Below, in pieces: positions 11,818 to 20,924 of a stretch of 64,000 nucleotides of DNA; within the stretch, counting starts at the first letter, position 1, and every line of letters begins with the position of its first letter. The position numbers were made by a program, and so were the translations under genes. Source of the DNA: Fertoeibacter niger (lineage in GTDB: Bacteria; Pseudomonadota; Alphaproteobacteria; Rhodobacterales; Rhodobacteraceae); the NCBI RefSeq assembly GCF_009380135.2, contig NZ_WHUT02000001.1:310001-374000 (forward strand). Direction: 5' to 3'. Below the pieces are notes generated by a model. The model saw only the letters and a program-made list of their open reading frames with translations. It was not told where the DNA came from and did not search any database.

Positions 11818-13635
11818 TTAGCTGGCGCGCGACTGGCGCTTGCGCTCGTGCGGGTCAAGATAACGTTTGCGCATACGCACCGATTTCGGCGTGACTTCCA
11901 CCAGTTCGTCATCATCGATGTAGGCGATGGCCTGTTCCAGCGACAGTTTCACCGGGGTGGTCAGGCGCACAGCCTCGTCCGTGCCCGATGCGCGCACGTT
12001 GGTCAGTTGCTTGCCCTTCAGCGGGTTCACTTCCAGATCATTGTCGCGGTTGTGTTCACCGATGATCATGCCGGTATAGACGGGTTCCTGCACGCCGATG
12101 AAGAAATGGCCGCGGTCTTCCAGCTTCCACATGGCATAGGCCACCGAGGTGCCTGATTCCATCGAGATCAGCACACCCTGACGGCGGCCTTCGATCGGGC
12201 CCTTGTGCGGCGCCCAGTCGTGGAACACGCGGTTCAGCACGCCGGTGCCGCGCGTGTCGGTCATGAACTGGCCGTGATAGCCGATCAGACCGCGCGAGGG
12301 CACATGCGCGATGATGCGCGTCTTGCCCGCACCCGCCGGTTTCATTTCCACCAGATCGCCCTTGCGCGGGCCGGTCAGCTTTTCGATCACCGGGCCGGTG
12401 TATTCGTCATCCACGTCGATGGTGACTTCTTCGATCGGCTCCAGTTTCTGCCCGTCAACCTCGCGGAACAGCACGCGGGGGCGCGAGATCGACAGTTCGA
12501 ACCCTTCGCGGCGCATGTTTTCGATCAGCACGCCCATCTGCAATTCGCCACGCCCGGCCACCTCGAAGGCGTCGCCGCCGGGGGTGTCCGTGACCTTGAT
12601 GGCCACGTTGATCTCGGCCTCTTTCATCAGGCGCTCGCGGATCACGCGGGACTGCACCTTGTTGCCGTCCTTGCCGGCCAGAGGCGAATCGTTGATGCCG
12701 AAGGTCACGGAAATGGTGGGCGGATCAATCGGCTGGGCGGGCAGGGCGGTTTCGATTTCCAGCGCGCAAAGCGTGTCGGCCACAGTGGCCTTGGACATGC
12801 CCGCCAGCGTCACGATATCGCCCGCCTCGGCCACGTCGATGGGGGTTTGCGACAGGCCACGGAAGGCCAGCACTTTCGACACGCGGAACTGTTCGATCTT
12901 TTCGCCGTCGCGGCTCAGCGCCTTGATGGTCTCGCCCGCTTTCAGCGTGCCCGCTTCCACACGGCCGGTCAGGATGCGCCCGATGAACGGGTCGGCCGAC
13001 AGGGTGGTGGCCAGCATCAGGAAGGGCTCGTCGCGGCGCGACAGCTGTTTGGGCTGCGGCACATGTTTCAGCACCAGATCATACAGCGCCGACAGATCCT
13101 TGCGCGGGCCGTCCAGTTGCGCGTCAGCCCAGCCAGAGCGGCCCGAAGCATAAAGCACCGGGAAATCAAGCTGGTCGTCATCGGCACCCAGGTTGGCGAA
13201 CAGGTCGAACACCTCGTTCAGGGCGCGGTCAGGTTCGGCGTCGGGCTTGTCAACCTTGTTCAGCACCACGATGGGGCGCAGGCCAAGCGCCAGCGCCTTG
13301 GAGGTCACGAATTTGGTCTGCGGCATCGGGCCTTCGGCGGCGTCCACCAACAGCACCACACCGTCAACCATGCTGAGGATCCGCTCCACCTCGCCGCCGA
13401 AATCGGCGTGGCCGGGGGTGTCGACGATGTTGATCCGCTTGCCCGCCCATTCAAGGCTGGTGCATTTGGCCAGAATGGTGATGCCACGCTCACGCTCGAT
13501 GTCGTTGCTGTCCATCGCGCGCTCGGCCACGGCCTGATTGTCGCGGAAGGCGCCGGATTGTTTCAGCAGCTCGTCAACCAGGGTGGTCTTGCCATGGTCA
13601 ACGTGCGCAATAATGGCGATGTTGCGAAGCTCCAT
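11818..13635 (-). CDS. typA: Ribosome-associated GTPase TypA/BipA
   Basis: Translational GTPase that binds the ribosome and helps large-subunit assembly and stress adaptation. The 605 residues have all G motifs: [10 protein letters not shown] (G1), RGITI (G2), DTPGH (G3) and NKVD (G4), followed by EF-G-like domains and the TypA-specific C-terminal domain containing [17 protein letters not shown]. The C-terminus ends basic ([12 protein letters not shown]...). It is transcribed leftwards, convergent with the class II amidotransferase, and is 110 bp downstream of the YitT-family gene on the same strand. Confidence 0.98.
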   Translation of the reverse strand: MELRNIAIIAHVDHGKTTLVDELLKQSGAFRDNQAVAERAMDSNDIERERGITILAKCTSLEWAGKRINIVDTPGHADFGGEVERILSMVDGVVLLVDAAEGPMPQTKFVTSKALALGLRPIVVLNKVDKPDAEPDRALNEVFDLFANLGADDDQLDFPVLYASGRSGWADAQLDGPRKDLSALYDLVLKHVPQPKQLSRRDEPFLMLATTLSADPFIGRILTGRVEAGTLKAGETIKALSRDGEKIEQFRVSKVLAFRGLSQTPIDVAEAGDIVTLAGMSKATVADTLCALEIETALPAQPIDPPTISVTFGINDSPLAGKDGNKVQSRVIRERLMKEAEINVAIKVTDTPGGDAFEVAGRGELQMGVLIENMRREGFELSISRPRVLFREVDGQKLEPIEEVTIDVDDEYTGPVIEKLTGPRKGDLVEMKPAGAGKTRIIAHVPSRGLIGYHGQFMTDTRGTGVLNRVFHDWAPHKGPIEGRRQGVLISMESGTSVAYAMWKLEDRGHFFIGVQEPVYTGMIIGEHNRDNDLEVNPLKGKQLTNVRASGTDEAVRLTTPVKLSLEQAIAYIDDDELVEVTPKSVRMRKRYLDPHERKRQSRAS

Positions 13636-13745
13636 CGGGGGTCACTTTCACTTGTCAGAGGTTGAGGCGGCGATACATGACGCCGCGCAGTTTGGCCAGA
13701 GCCTATTCGGCCCCGATGCTGCGCTGCCGCAGAATGCCGCCGCGT

Positions 13746-14354
13746 TCAGGCTGCCACATACCAGTCACGCCGATGATTCAGCATGATGACAGAGTTCAGC
13801 ACCACCGCGCCCAGCATCGACCACAGCACCCTGTCGGCGGGCAAGACGGCGAAAGAGATGATGAACAGCGTGGTGTCATAGGCCAGCAGCACCCATCCGG
13901 CGCGGATGCCCCAGCGGTCCTGCACGATCAGCGCCACGATGGACACGCCGCCAAGGCTGGCGGCATGGCGGAACAGGCCCAGAAGGCCCACGCCCGCCAC
14001 CACGCCGAACAGCACGGCGGCCACGGCGGGGTGGATGGCGCGCAGATCCATCACCCCGGGCAGCGCATCGGCAATCAGGCTGACGGCCAGCACGGTCAGG
14101 AAACTTTTCACTGTGAAAGGCAGGCCGCGCTTGGCATAGGCGAATGCGTAGAACGGCATGTTCACCAGAAAGAACAGCAGGCCAAAGCTGAGGTCTGTCG
14201 CATAGGCCAGCAGCAGCGCAAGGCCCGCCGTGCCGCCCGTCACCAGCCCCGCCGTGCGCAAAAGGTGAATGCCAAGCGCCGACATGATCGTGCTGACGGC
14301 GACGCCTTGGGCGTCCTCCAGCAAAGTATAGCGGGGGGTGTTGGCTGTGGTCAT
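13746..14354 (-). CDS. YitT-family membrane protein
   Basis: A 202-residue integral membrane protein with about five or six hydrophobic helices and the YitT/DUF161 pattern (AGLVTGGTAGLALLLAYAT near the start, SLGGVSIVALIVQDRWGIRAG later). It lacks the C-terminal DUF2179 domain found in longer Gram-positive YitT proteins. The function is unknown. I chose the ATG at 14354 because upstream sequence in the same frame is unlike the family; several residues between start and first helix are polar. Confidence 0.85.
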   Translation of the reverse strand: MTTANTPRYTLLEDAQGVAVSTIMSALGIHLLRTAGLVTGGTAGLALLLAYATDLSFGLLFFLVNMPFYAFAYAKRGLPFTVKSFLTVLAVSLIADALPGVMDLRAIHPAVAAVLFGVVAGVGLLGLFRHAASLGGVSIVALIVQDRWGIRAGWVLLAYDTTLFIISFAVLPADRVLWSMLGAVVLNSVIMLNHRRDWYVAA

Positions 14355-14524
14355 GCGCCGCTGATAGCGTGACGCGCGGCGGCAGGCGAGGGGCAAGGCC
14401 GCCGTGGCGCTGCGGCGCTTTTGCCTTGCCTTCGCCTTGGTCAATGCGGGGCGCTGCTGCCTGATTGCGCATCGGTAAAGGGGCGTGGGCGGCCAGCTTT
14501 CAGGCCGCGCTTTCCCAAAAAGCA

Positions 14525-14550
14525 AAGGCCCCGGGGTGAACCGGGGCCTT
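14525..14550 (-). terminator. Intrinsic terminator of the 14572-15671 membrane-gene unit
   Basis: A perfect 10-bp stem (AAGGCCCCGG / CCGGGGCCTT) with a six-base loop. Read on the minus strand it is followed by TTTGCTTTTT-like bases, placing an intrinsic terminator 22 bp after the stop at 14572. Confidence 0.8.
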
Positions 14551-14571
14551 GTCACTCGTTAAGCGCAAAAC

Positions 14572-15585
14572 TCAGCCGCGGTAGGCCAGACCGCCAAAGA
14601 TGCGGCCCTCGTCGCGGTGACGCCCGCCACGCACCGCACCGATATAGGCGGCGGCAGCGGCGACCAGCGAGGCGGCGGTCAGCAGGAAGGCCGTCAGGAT
14701 GGCCGAAACGCGGGCGGTCTCGGCGGCGTCCTGCGCCAGTTGCTCGGCTTCGGCGGCCAGACGTTCCGCCTCGGCCTGTGCATCCGTCACCAGTTGCGCA
14801 GCCTCGGCGCGGGCGGTTTGCGCGCCCTCGATAGCCTGATCGACGCGGGTGTTCACCTCGGCGGGCGACAGGCCGGTCTGGGCGGCCACGGCGCTGACCA
14901 GATAGGCGCGTTCGCTGTCCGAAATCTCGCCTGTGCGCAGCACGTTGCCAAGGATGGCGGCGGTCTGACGGGCCATTTCCTCGGTGTTGGCGGTGCCTGC
15001 GGGCACCTGATCGGGGCGCATCAGCGTGTCGCTGATATAGCCGACCGGGTCTTCCACCGCGTCTTCGGGCACGGCAGCGCCCACGGCGGCGAGGGCCCCC
15101 TGCGCCGCACCACCCACGACCGAACCGGCAGCGGTGGCCACGGTGCCCACGGTTTGCCCGGCGACCGAAGCGGCGGTGCCGACGGCGGAGACGGTGGCCG
15201 AAACGGCCGCACTCAGCAGCACAAGCCCCGCGATGGTGCCCAGACCCCAGACCACAAGGCCGTTGATCCCGTCACGCACCGTCACCTCGTCGGCGCTGGC
15301 CTTGTCGACCCGGCGGCGCATGCGTCCGGCGATATAGCCACCGGTCATGTAGCTTGCGACCAGCGTGACCACGACCCACAGCGCGCTGACGATCAGCATG
15401 AAGCTGAAGCCTTCGCCCGGGTCAGGCAGGCTGGAAAGCCCCAGCGCCGCGCCGAATGTGGTGAAAAGCGTGGCCACGGCCACCGAAACGACGGCACCGG
15501 CAAAGATTGCAGGCCAGTCAACGTAGGAACCGTCCAGCACCTGTGCGGGGGCTGCGGCGGCGGTCATCTGTTCTGTGCGTTCCAT
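14572..15585 (-). CDS. Multi-spanning membrane protein with a coiled-coil segment
   Basis: A 337-residue protein with three N-terminal hydrophobic helices (about 25-50, 58-85 and 105-135), a Gly/Ala/Val-rich stretch, a soluble acidic region, a predicted coiled coil rich in Ala, Glu and Gln (about 255-300), and a last membrane helix near 305-330. It begins MERTEQ after a GAGGA ribosome-binding site. Its layout resembles uncharacterised alphaproteobacterial proteins sometimes labelled PhnA-like; I do not assign a function. The upstream 24-residue peptide gene ends 11 bp before this start, and its stop overlaps this gene's ribosome-binding site, so the two are probably translated together. Confidence 0.8.
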   Translation of the reverse strand: MERTEQMTAAAAPAQVLDGSYVDWPAIFAGAVVSVAVATLFTTFGAALGLSSLPDPGEGFSFMLIVSALWVVVTLVASYMTGGYIAGRMRRRVDKASADEVTVRDGINGLVVWGLGTIAGLVLLSAAVSATVSAVGTAASVAGQTVGTVATAAGSVVGGAAQGALAAVGAAVPEDAVEDPVGYISDTLMRPDQVPAGTANTEEMARQTAAILGNVLRTGEISDSERAYLVSAVAAQTGLSPAEVNTRVDQAIEGAQTARAEAAQLVTDAQAEAERLAAEAEQLAQDAAETARVSAILTAFLLTAASLVAAAAAYIGAVRGGRHRDEGRIFGGLAYRG

Positions 15586-15596
15586 GCGTGCGGTCC

Positions 15597-15671
15597 TCAG
15601 CGGATGCCGAGAAGCGACAGAACCGCCAGAACGACCACGACGAGGCCGACGAGATAGATGATGCTGTTCAT
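15597..15671 (-). CDS. 24-residue single-helix membrane peptide
   Basis: A very short gene: ATG, 24 residues, TGA. It begins MNSIIYLVGLV and ends LSLLGIR, with one hydrophobic helix across almost its whole length and a basic last residue. GAAAGGAC lies at ribosome-binding distance from the ATG, and the stop falls in the ribosome-binding site of the next gene on the same strand. I recall similar MNTIIYIVGLV-type peptides in other Rhodobacteraceae, which supports a real gene. The role is unknown; a membrane partner or stability factor for the downstream protein is only a guess. Confidence 0.72.
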   Translation of the reverse strand: MNSIIYLVGLVVVVLAVLSLLGIR

Positions 15672-15828
15672 GAACTGTCCTTTCGAATTGACCCTCTCGG
15701 GGGTCTGTTGTCATGGGTCATAAACAGCCGGGGCGGGTGGCGGGTTCCCGCCCGAAGAAAAATAACCCGGTGGCGGGGGGCATGACGCCCGTCAACCGCG
15801 CGGCCAAGTCATTGGCAACAAAGAAAAA

Positions 15829-15848
15829 GGGCTGGCGGATGCCAGCCC
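15829..15848 (-). terminator. Intrinsic terminator of icd
   Basis: An 8-bp perfect GC-rich stem (GGGCTGGC / GCCAGCCC) with a four-base loop. On the minus strand the stem is followed by TTTTTCTTTG, a good T-tract. It lies 27-46 bp after the icd stop codon. Confidence 0.85.
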
Positions 15849-15874
15849 GTTTCCCTTGCGGAAGCCCCGGTGGT

Positions 15875-17089
15875 TCAGCCCACCAAAGCCTTGTTCAGAT
15901 ATTCATCCACCTTTTCCAGATAGCCGATGGTGGTCAGCCATTTCTGGTCAGGCCCGACCAGCAGCGCCAGATCCTTGGTCATGTGACCGTCTTCCACCGC
16001 ATCCACCGTTACCTTTTCCAGCGTGGTGGCAAAGCGCATCAGCTGTTCGTTGCCGTCCAGTTTCGCGCGGTGTTTCAGGCCGCCGGTCCAGGCAAAGATC
16101 GACGCGACCGAGTTGGTCGAGGTCTGCTTGCCCTGCTGATGCTGGCGGTAGTGGCGCGTCACGGTGCCATGTGCGGCTTCGGCCTCGACCACCTGGCCAT
16201 CGGGCGTCATCAGCACCGAGGTCATCAGCCCAAGGCTGCCAAAGCCCTGCGCCACGGTGTCGGATTGCACGTCGCCGTCATAGTTCTTGCAGGCCCAGAC
16301 ATAGCCGCCCGACCATTTCATCGCGCTTGCAACCATGTCGTCGATCAGGCGGTGTTCGTAATGGATGCCCGCTGCCTTGAACTTGTCTTCGAATTCTTCG
16401 GCATAGACCTTGGCGAACAGATCCTTGAAGCGCCCGTCATAGGCTTTCAGGATGGTGTTCTTGGTCGACAGATACACCGGCCAGCCTTTCAGCAGGCCAT
16501 AGTTCATCGACGAACGGGCAAAGTCGATGATGCTGTCGTCAAGGTTATACATGCCCATGTAGACGCCCGAGGAGGGGGCCGAATATACGTCACGCTCAAT
16601 GGTGGTGCCGTCGTCGCCCACGAACTTCATCGTCAGCTTGCCCGGGCCGGGAAAGCGGAAATCGGTGGCGCGGTATTGGTCGCCAAAGGCGTGGCGGCCC
16701 ACCACGATGGGCTGGGTCCAGCCCGGCACCAGGCGCGGCACGTTCTTGCAGATGATCGGCTCGCGGAAGATCACGCCGCCCAGAATGTTGCGGATCGTGC
16801 CGTTGGGCGATTTCCACATCTGTTTGAGGTTGAATTCCTCGACCCGTTGTTCATCCGGGGTGATGGTGGCGCATTTCACGCCGACGCCGTATTGCTTGAT
16901 GGCATGGGCGCTGTCGATGGTGATCTGGTCGTTGGTGCGGTCACGCTCCTCGATGCCCAGATCGTAGTATTTCAGGTCGATGTCGAGGTAGGGCAGGATC
17001 AGTTTCTGCTTGATGAAATCCCAGATGATCCGGGTCATTTCATCGCCGTCGAGTTCGACGACCGGGTTGGCTACCTTGATCTTCGACAT
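15875..17089 (-). CDS. icd: NADP-dependent isocitrate dehydrogenase
   Basis: TCA-cycle enzyme making 2-oxoglutarate, CO2 and NADPH from isocitrate. The 404-residue length and sequence ([13 protein letters not shown] near the start, [12 protein letters not shown] in the substrate/cofactor region) fit the dimeric eukaryote-like NADP-IDH type common in alphaproteobacteria, not the E. coli type. [17 protein letters not shown] is the substrate loop. The start ATG at 17089 is followed directly by [14 protein letters not shown]. It is monocistronic, with its own terminator, and is divergent from the glycosyltransferase operon 228 bp away. Confidence 0.98.
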   Translation of the reverse strand: MSKIKVANPVVELDGDEMTRIIWDFIKQKLILPYLDIDLKYYDLGIEERDRTNDQITIDSAHAIKQYGVGVKCATITPDEQRVEEFNLKQMWKSPNGTIRNILGGVIFREPIICKNVPRLVPGWTQPIVVGRHAFGDQYRATDFRFPGPGKLTMKFVGDDGTTIERDVYSAPSSGVYMGMYNLDDSIIDFARSSMNYGLLKGWPVYLSTKNTILKAYDGRFKDLFAKVYAEEFEDKFKAAGIHYEHRLIDDMVASAMKWSGGYVWACKNYDGDVQSDTVAQGFGSLGLMTSVLMTPDGQVVEAEAAHGTVTRHYRQHQQGKQTSTNSVASIFAWTGGLKHRAKLDGNEQLMRFATTLEKVTVDAVEDGHMTKDLALLVGPDQKWLTTIGYLEKVDEYLNKALVG

Positions 17090-17317
17090 GGGGGCCTCGC
17101 TGTTGGGGATTCGGGTTCAGGGGGTCATAACGGAAAAGGCAGGGCTTGGGAAGTGCGGTATGCGGTGGTATACCGAACGGTTGCTGGCCGAGCCTTGCTC
17201 GCGTGTTACTCTGTCGCAGTGCAGATGCAAAACCTTCACGGTATTGTCATCGATATGTTACTGACGCGCTGTTGATGGCGAAAGAATAGCGCGATCCGTG
17301 CATCGCATGCTACACTG

Positions 17318-18199
17318 GTGGCTAATCTCGCGGGGGTGACGGTGATCGAGGCGCAAACTTCCGGCGAGGCGCAAACTTCCGGCGAGGCGCTGACGGCAGG
17401 GCCGGTGCCACCGCGTGTCAGCATCGTGGTGCCCATGCGCGACGAGGCCGAGGCCGCAAGCTGGCTGATCGACGAGATTTTCACCACCTGCGCCGCGCTT
17501 GCCCCGCTGGAGGTCATCGTGGTGGATGACGGATCACGCGACGGCACGGTGGCGCAGGTGCGCGCATTGATGGCGCGGCATCCGGGTTTGCGTCTGTTGG
17601 CGCATGCGCAATCGGCTGGCCAGTCGGCGGCTGTGCATAGCGGCGTGCTGGCGGCGCGGGCGGCGCTGGTCTGCACCATGGATGGCGACGGGCAGAACCC
17701 GCCCGCCGATCTGCCGCGTCTGGTGGCCCCCTTGCTGGCCGATGCCGCAGGGCGTGTGGGGCTGGTGGCCGGGCAGCGCGTGGGCCGCAAGGATACATTC
17801 GCCAAGCGGCTGGCCTCACGCTTTGCCAATGGCTTGCGGGGCTGGCTGCTGAAGGACGGCACGCGCGACACCGGCTGCGGGCTGAAGGCGTTTCGCCGCA
17901 CGGCCTATGTCGCGCTGCCCTATTTCGACCACATGCACCGCTATCTGCCCGCGTTGTTCAACCGGGATGGCTGGGGCGTGGTGCTGGTGGATGTGGGGCA
18001 CCGCGAACGTGCGGCGGGCCGGTCGAAATATACCAACCTGCAACGCGCGCTGGTGGGGCTGCATGATCTGGTGGGCGTGGCCTGGCTGATCCGGCGGCGC
18101 AAGAAGGCGGTGGCGGCGGAATGGCCCGCCCTGCCGCACGCCGCGCCCGTGCCCGTGCCCGAGCCCGCCGAATGGCGGCTGGAACAGACACATGGCTGA
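17318..18199 (+). CDS. DPM1/ArnC-like family 2 glycosyltransferase
   Basis: A 293-residue GT2 enzyme of the dolichol/polyprenyl-phosphate sugar synthase group, which links a nucleotide-activated sugar to a polyprenyl phosphate at the cytoplasmic face. Seen: VSIVVPMRDEAE, VIVVDDGSRDGT, and the DXD-type TMDGDGQNPP near residue 125. It lacks the long C-terminal membrane helices of ArnC and so is DPM1- or RgtE-like. The N-terminal 25 residues contain a repeated EAQTSG coded by an 18-bp tandem repeat. Start uncertain: GTG at 17318, or GTG codons at 17336, 17342 or 17405; no ribosome-binding site is convincing. It overlaps the next gene by 8 bp. Confidence 0.88.
   Translation: MANLAGVTVIEAQTSGEAQTSGEALTAGPVPPRVSIVVPMRDEAEAASWLIDEIFTTCAALAPLEVIVVDDGSRDGTVAQVRALMARHPGLRLLAHAQSAGQSAAVHSGVLAARAALVCTMDGDGQNPPADLPRLVAPLLADAAGRVGLVAGQRVGRKDTFAKRLASRFANGLRGWLLKDGTRDTGCGLKAFRRTAYVALPYFDHMHRYLPALFNRDGWGVVLVDVGHRERAAGRSKYTNLQRALVGLHDLVGVAWLIRRRKKAVAAEWPALPHAAPVPVPEPAEWRLEQTHG
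17348..17390 (+). repeat. 18-bp tandem repeat inside the glycosyltransferase 5' end
   Basis: The unit GAGGCGCAAACTTCCGGC occurs at 17348-17365 and 17366-17383, followed by a partial third copy to 17390. At 18 bp (six codons) it codes for EAQTSG twice and keeps frame. It lies before the catalytic domain. Confidence 0.9.
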
Positions 18200-18497
18200 A
18201 CAGATCTTCGCGTGGCTTCAGGTGCACAGCTGGGTTGAACTGATGTGGCTGGCCGTAGGGCTGGGTGGGCAGGCGCTGTTCATGAGCCGCTTCATCGTGC
18301 AATGGGGCGCTTCGGAACGCGCGGGCCGGTCGGTGATGCCCGAGGCCTTCTGGTATCTGTCGATCAGCGGCGGCATCATCCTGTTCATCTATGGCATCCA
18401 CCGGCGCGAGCCTGTGCTGATCCTGGGCCAATCGGTCGGGATTTTCGTCTATCTGCGCAACATCTGGCTGATCCATGCTGAAAAGCGCCGGGTCTGA
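18192..18497 (+). CDS. Lipid A biosynthesis N-terminal (LAB_N) domain membrane protein
   Basis: A 101-residue membrane protein with three helices and the LAB_N pattern: WLAVGLGGQALFMSRFIVQW, RSVMPEAFWYLSISGG, and GQSVGIFVYLRNIWLI. LAB_N proteins are small membrane units often found near ArnT- or DPM-type sugar transfer genes. The start overlaps the glycosyltransferase stop by 8 bp, and the stop lies 23 bp inside the next gene, showing tight coupling. It probably assists the polyprenyl-phosphate sugar step or its flipping; this is inferred from context. Confidence 0.9.
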   Translation: MAEQIFAWLQVHSWVELMWLAVGLGGQALFMSRFIVQWGASERAGRSVMPEAFWYLSISGGIILFIYGIHRREPVLILGQSVGIFVYLRNIWLIHAEKRRV

Positions 18498-19935
18498 CCT
18501 CAGCCTGCGCTGGCTGGGCCCTGCGCTGGGTCTGGTGCTGGCGATCACCGCGCTGCGCGTGGTGGCTTTGGCCTTCGACCGCACCGACCTGTTCGTGGAC
18601 GAGGCGCAATACTGGCTGTGGGGGCAGGTGCCCGCGCTGGGGTATTACTCCAAGCCGCCGATGATCGGCTGGGTGATCGGCGCTGTGACGGCGCTGGCGG
18701 GGTCGGATGCGCCGTTCTGGGTGCGGCTGCCCGCCCCGCTGTTTCACGGGGCCACGGCGCTGCTGCTGGCGGCCACGGCGGCGCTGCTTTACGGCGGGCG
18801 CGCGGCGGTCTGGGTGGCGGCGGGCTATGTGACGCTGCCGATGGTGGCGGTGGGCAGCCTGCTGATCTCGACCGACACCATCATGTTTCCGTTTCTGGCG
18901 CTGGCGCTGTGGGCCTGGGTGCGGGCAGGGGATGAGCCGTCATGGCCGCTGGCGGTGCTGTGCGGGGTGGCCCTGGGTCTGGCGGCGCTGTCGAAATATG
19001 CGGCACTTTACTATCTGCCCTGTGCGGTGCTGGCGGCAATGCTGCTGCCGGGCGCGCGGCGGCCATGGGGGTTTGCGCTGGTGGCGCTGGCGGCGGCGCT
19101 TGCCACGCTGTCGCCCAATCTGGTCTGGAACGCGCTGAACGGTTTTGCCACGCTGAACCACACGATCGACAATGCCGACTGGATGCGCGACCCCGCCACG
19201 CGGGCCGGGCTTCGGTTTGGCGAACTGGGGTCATTTGCCGCCAGCCAGTTTGCGGTGTTCGGCCCGGTGCCTTTCGCGCTGCTGCTGTGGCTGGCGCTGC
19301 GGCGCGGGCAAAGCCCGGCAACGCGGATGCTTTTGTGGTTCAGCCTGCCCATCCTGCTGCTGGTCTGCGGGCAGGCGCTGCTGTCGCGCGCCTATGCGAA
19401 CTGGGCGGCGGCGGCCTATCTGGCGGGGGCGGTGGCGGTGTTTGCCGCCATGGCGCGCGGCCCGGGCTGGCTGCGCGCGGCCAGTTTCGTGCTGAACGGC
19501 GCGGTCTGTGTGGCGCTGCCGCTGGCCACGACGCAAGCCGACCGGCTGAGGTGGGACGGGCGGCTGGTGCTGGCACGCTATACCGGGCAGGCCGAGATGT
19601 CAGGCCGGATCATCGCGGCGGCTCAGGCGGCGGGCACCAACCGCGTGGTCAGCGACAACCGCGACATTCTGGCCGATCTGTTCTACACTGGGCGCGATGC
19701 CGGGCTGGACATCTACGCCGTGCCCGCGCCGGGCCGCGCGCTGAACCATTACGCCCTGCGCTATCCGCTGCCGGCGGGCCTTGACGGTGCGGTGCTTTAT
19801 GCCGGGCCGGGGCCGCTGCCCGAGGGCTGCGCGCTGGGGCCCGCCGTGGCGCTGGAGGCGGCCCAGGGCCGCTGGGCCGGAAAGGGCCTGTTCGCGCAAC
19901 CCCTGCGTGCCCACTGCTGGGGGGGCGCGGAATGA
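18475..19935 (+). CDS. ArnT-like family 39 glycosyltransferase
   Basis: A 486-residue polytopic membrane enzyme of the GT39/PMT/ArnT group, which uses polyprenyl-phosphate sugars to decorate lipid A or proteins on the periplasmic side. The first periplasmic loop has DLFVDEAQYWLWG, containing the acidic Asp-Glu pair needed in this fold, followed by YYSKPPMIGWVIG. About ten further hydrophobic helices are visible, then a short C-terminal soluble part. The start overlaps the LAB_N gene by 23 bp and the stop shares ATGA with the PAP2 gene. The sugar and acceptor are not defined by sequence. Confidence 0.9.
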   Translation: MLKSAGSDLSLRWLGPALGLVLAITALRVVALAFDRTDLFVDEAQYWLWGQVPALGYYSKPPMIGWVIGAVTALAGSDAPFWVRLPAPLFHGATALLLAATAALLYGGRAAVWVAAGYVTLPMVAVGSLLISTDTIMFPFLALALWAWVRAGDEPSWPLAVLCGVALGLAALSKYAALYYLPCAVLAAMLLPGARRPWGFALVALAAALATLSPNLVWNALNGFATLNHTIDNADWMRDPATRAGLRFGELGSFAASQFAVFGPVPFALLLWLALRRGQSPATRMLLWFSLPILLLVCGQALLSRAYANWAAAAYLAGAVAVFAAMARGPGWLRAASFVLNGAVCVALPLATTQADRLRWDGRLVLARYTGQAEMSGRIIAAAQAAGTNRVVSDNRDILADLFYTGRDAGLDIYAVPAPGRALNHYALRYPLPAGLDGAVLYAGPGPLPEGCALGPAVALEAAQGRWAGKGLFAQPLRAHCWGGAE

Positions 19936-20684
19936 GCCTTGGCCTGCGCCTGTTCATCGTATTTGCGCTGGTGCATCTGGGCTTTGCCATCTGGCCCGAG
20001 GTTGATCTGGCGGTATCGCGGCTGTTCCACCGCCCGACCGAGGGCTTTCCCTTGGCCGCGCATCCGGGGCTGGGCGCGCTGCGCTATCTGTTGTGGAACC
20101 TGACGTTGCTGGCGCCGCTGGTGGCGCTGGCGGGCTGGTGCATCGCGTTGATGCTGAACCGGCAGGCAAGGGTGCTGCCCCGGGTCTGGGGGTTTGCCCT
20201 GGCCTGCTTCGTGACCGGGCCGGTGCTGGTGGCCGATACGCTGTTCAAGTCGCACTGGGGCCGGGCCCGGCCCGCCGACGTGGCCGAATTTGGCGGCATG
20301 CTGCCCTTTACCCCGCCGTTCGAGATGGCCGGAAACTGCGCGCGCAACTGTTCGTTTGTGTCGGGCGAGGGCGCGGGCATTGCCATGTTGGCCTTTGTGA
20401 TCGGCGTGCTGGGCTGGCATCTGGTGCCGCGGCCGCTGCGCCGCCGTTTCGCGCTGGGGTTGCTGGTGCTGGCGGTGATCGGTGGCGGGCTGCGGGTGGC
20501 GACGGGGCGGCATTTCCTGTCAGACGTGGTGTTTGCGTGGTTTTTCATGGGTTTCGTGGTGCTGGTTCTATATCGCGCCATGGGTATGGCCGAGGCGCGG
20601 CACAGCCTGACGCTCGTCAACCTGCGCGCCGACCTTGGTGCTTTCCGCGCGGGCCTGCGCGCCATGCAGCAGCGGCCGCGATAG
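19932..20684 (+). CDS. PAP2-family lipid phosphatase with an altered motif 2
   Basis: A 250-residue, about six-helix PAP2 membrane phosphatase. Motif 1 is complete (Lys106, then RP at 113-114, in KSHWGRARP). Motif 3 is complete (Arg188, His194 and Asp198 in RVATGRHFLSD). Motif 2, normally PSGH, reads VSGE (residues 143-146), so a Glu stands where the conserved His is expected. Relatives remove phosphate from lipid A, undecaprenyl pyrophosphate or phosphatidylglycerol phosphate. Here, as the last gene of a sugar-transfer operon, lipid A or polyprenyl phosphate is the likely substrate. The ATG overlaps the preceding stop (ATGA). Confidence 0.88.
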   Translation: MSLGLRLFIVFALVHLGFAIWPEVDLAVSRLFHRPTEGFPLAAHPGLGALRYLLWNLTLLAPLVALAGWCIALMLNRQARVLPRVWGFALACFVTGPVLVADTLFKSHWGRARPADVAEFGGMLPFTPPFEMAGNCARNCSFVSGEGAGIAMLAFVIGVLGWHLVPRPLRRRFALGLLVLAVIGGGLRVATGRHFLSDVVFAWFFMGFVVLVLYRAMGMAEARHSLTLVNLRADLGAFRAGLRAMQQRPR

Positions 20685-20753
20685 GTTTTCCCGCCGATTG
20701 CCGCAGCGCAGGGCTTGAACCGGCGAAGATGATCCGCTATCCCGCCCCGCAGC

Positions 20754-20829
<76 letters not shown>

Positions 20830-20924
20830 TTCACCTTGCACAGATGCACAAGAGTTTCGCGCAGGTGGGTATTTGCGCGCGGGTGCAGAGTGGTATGCTT
20901 GGGCCAAACCGAAAGGAGGCCCTG

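Noticed and set aside
12205-13665. Long plus-strand open frame opposite typA
   Set aside because: Antisense of a clear translational GTPase, and no motif is visible.
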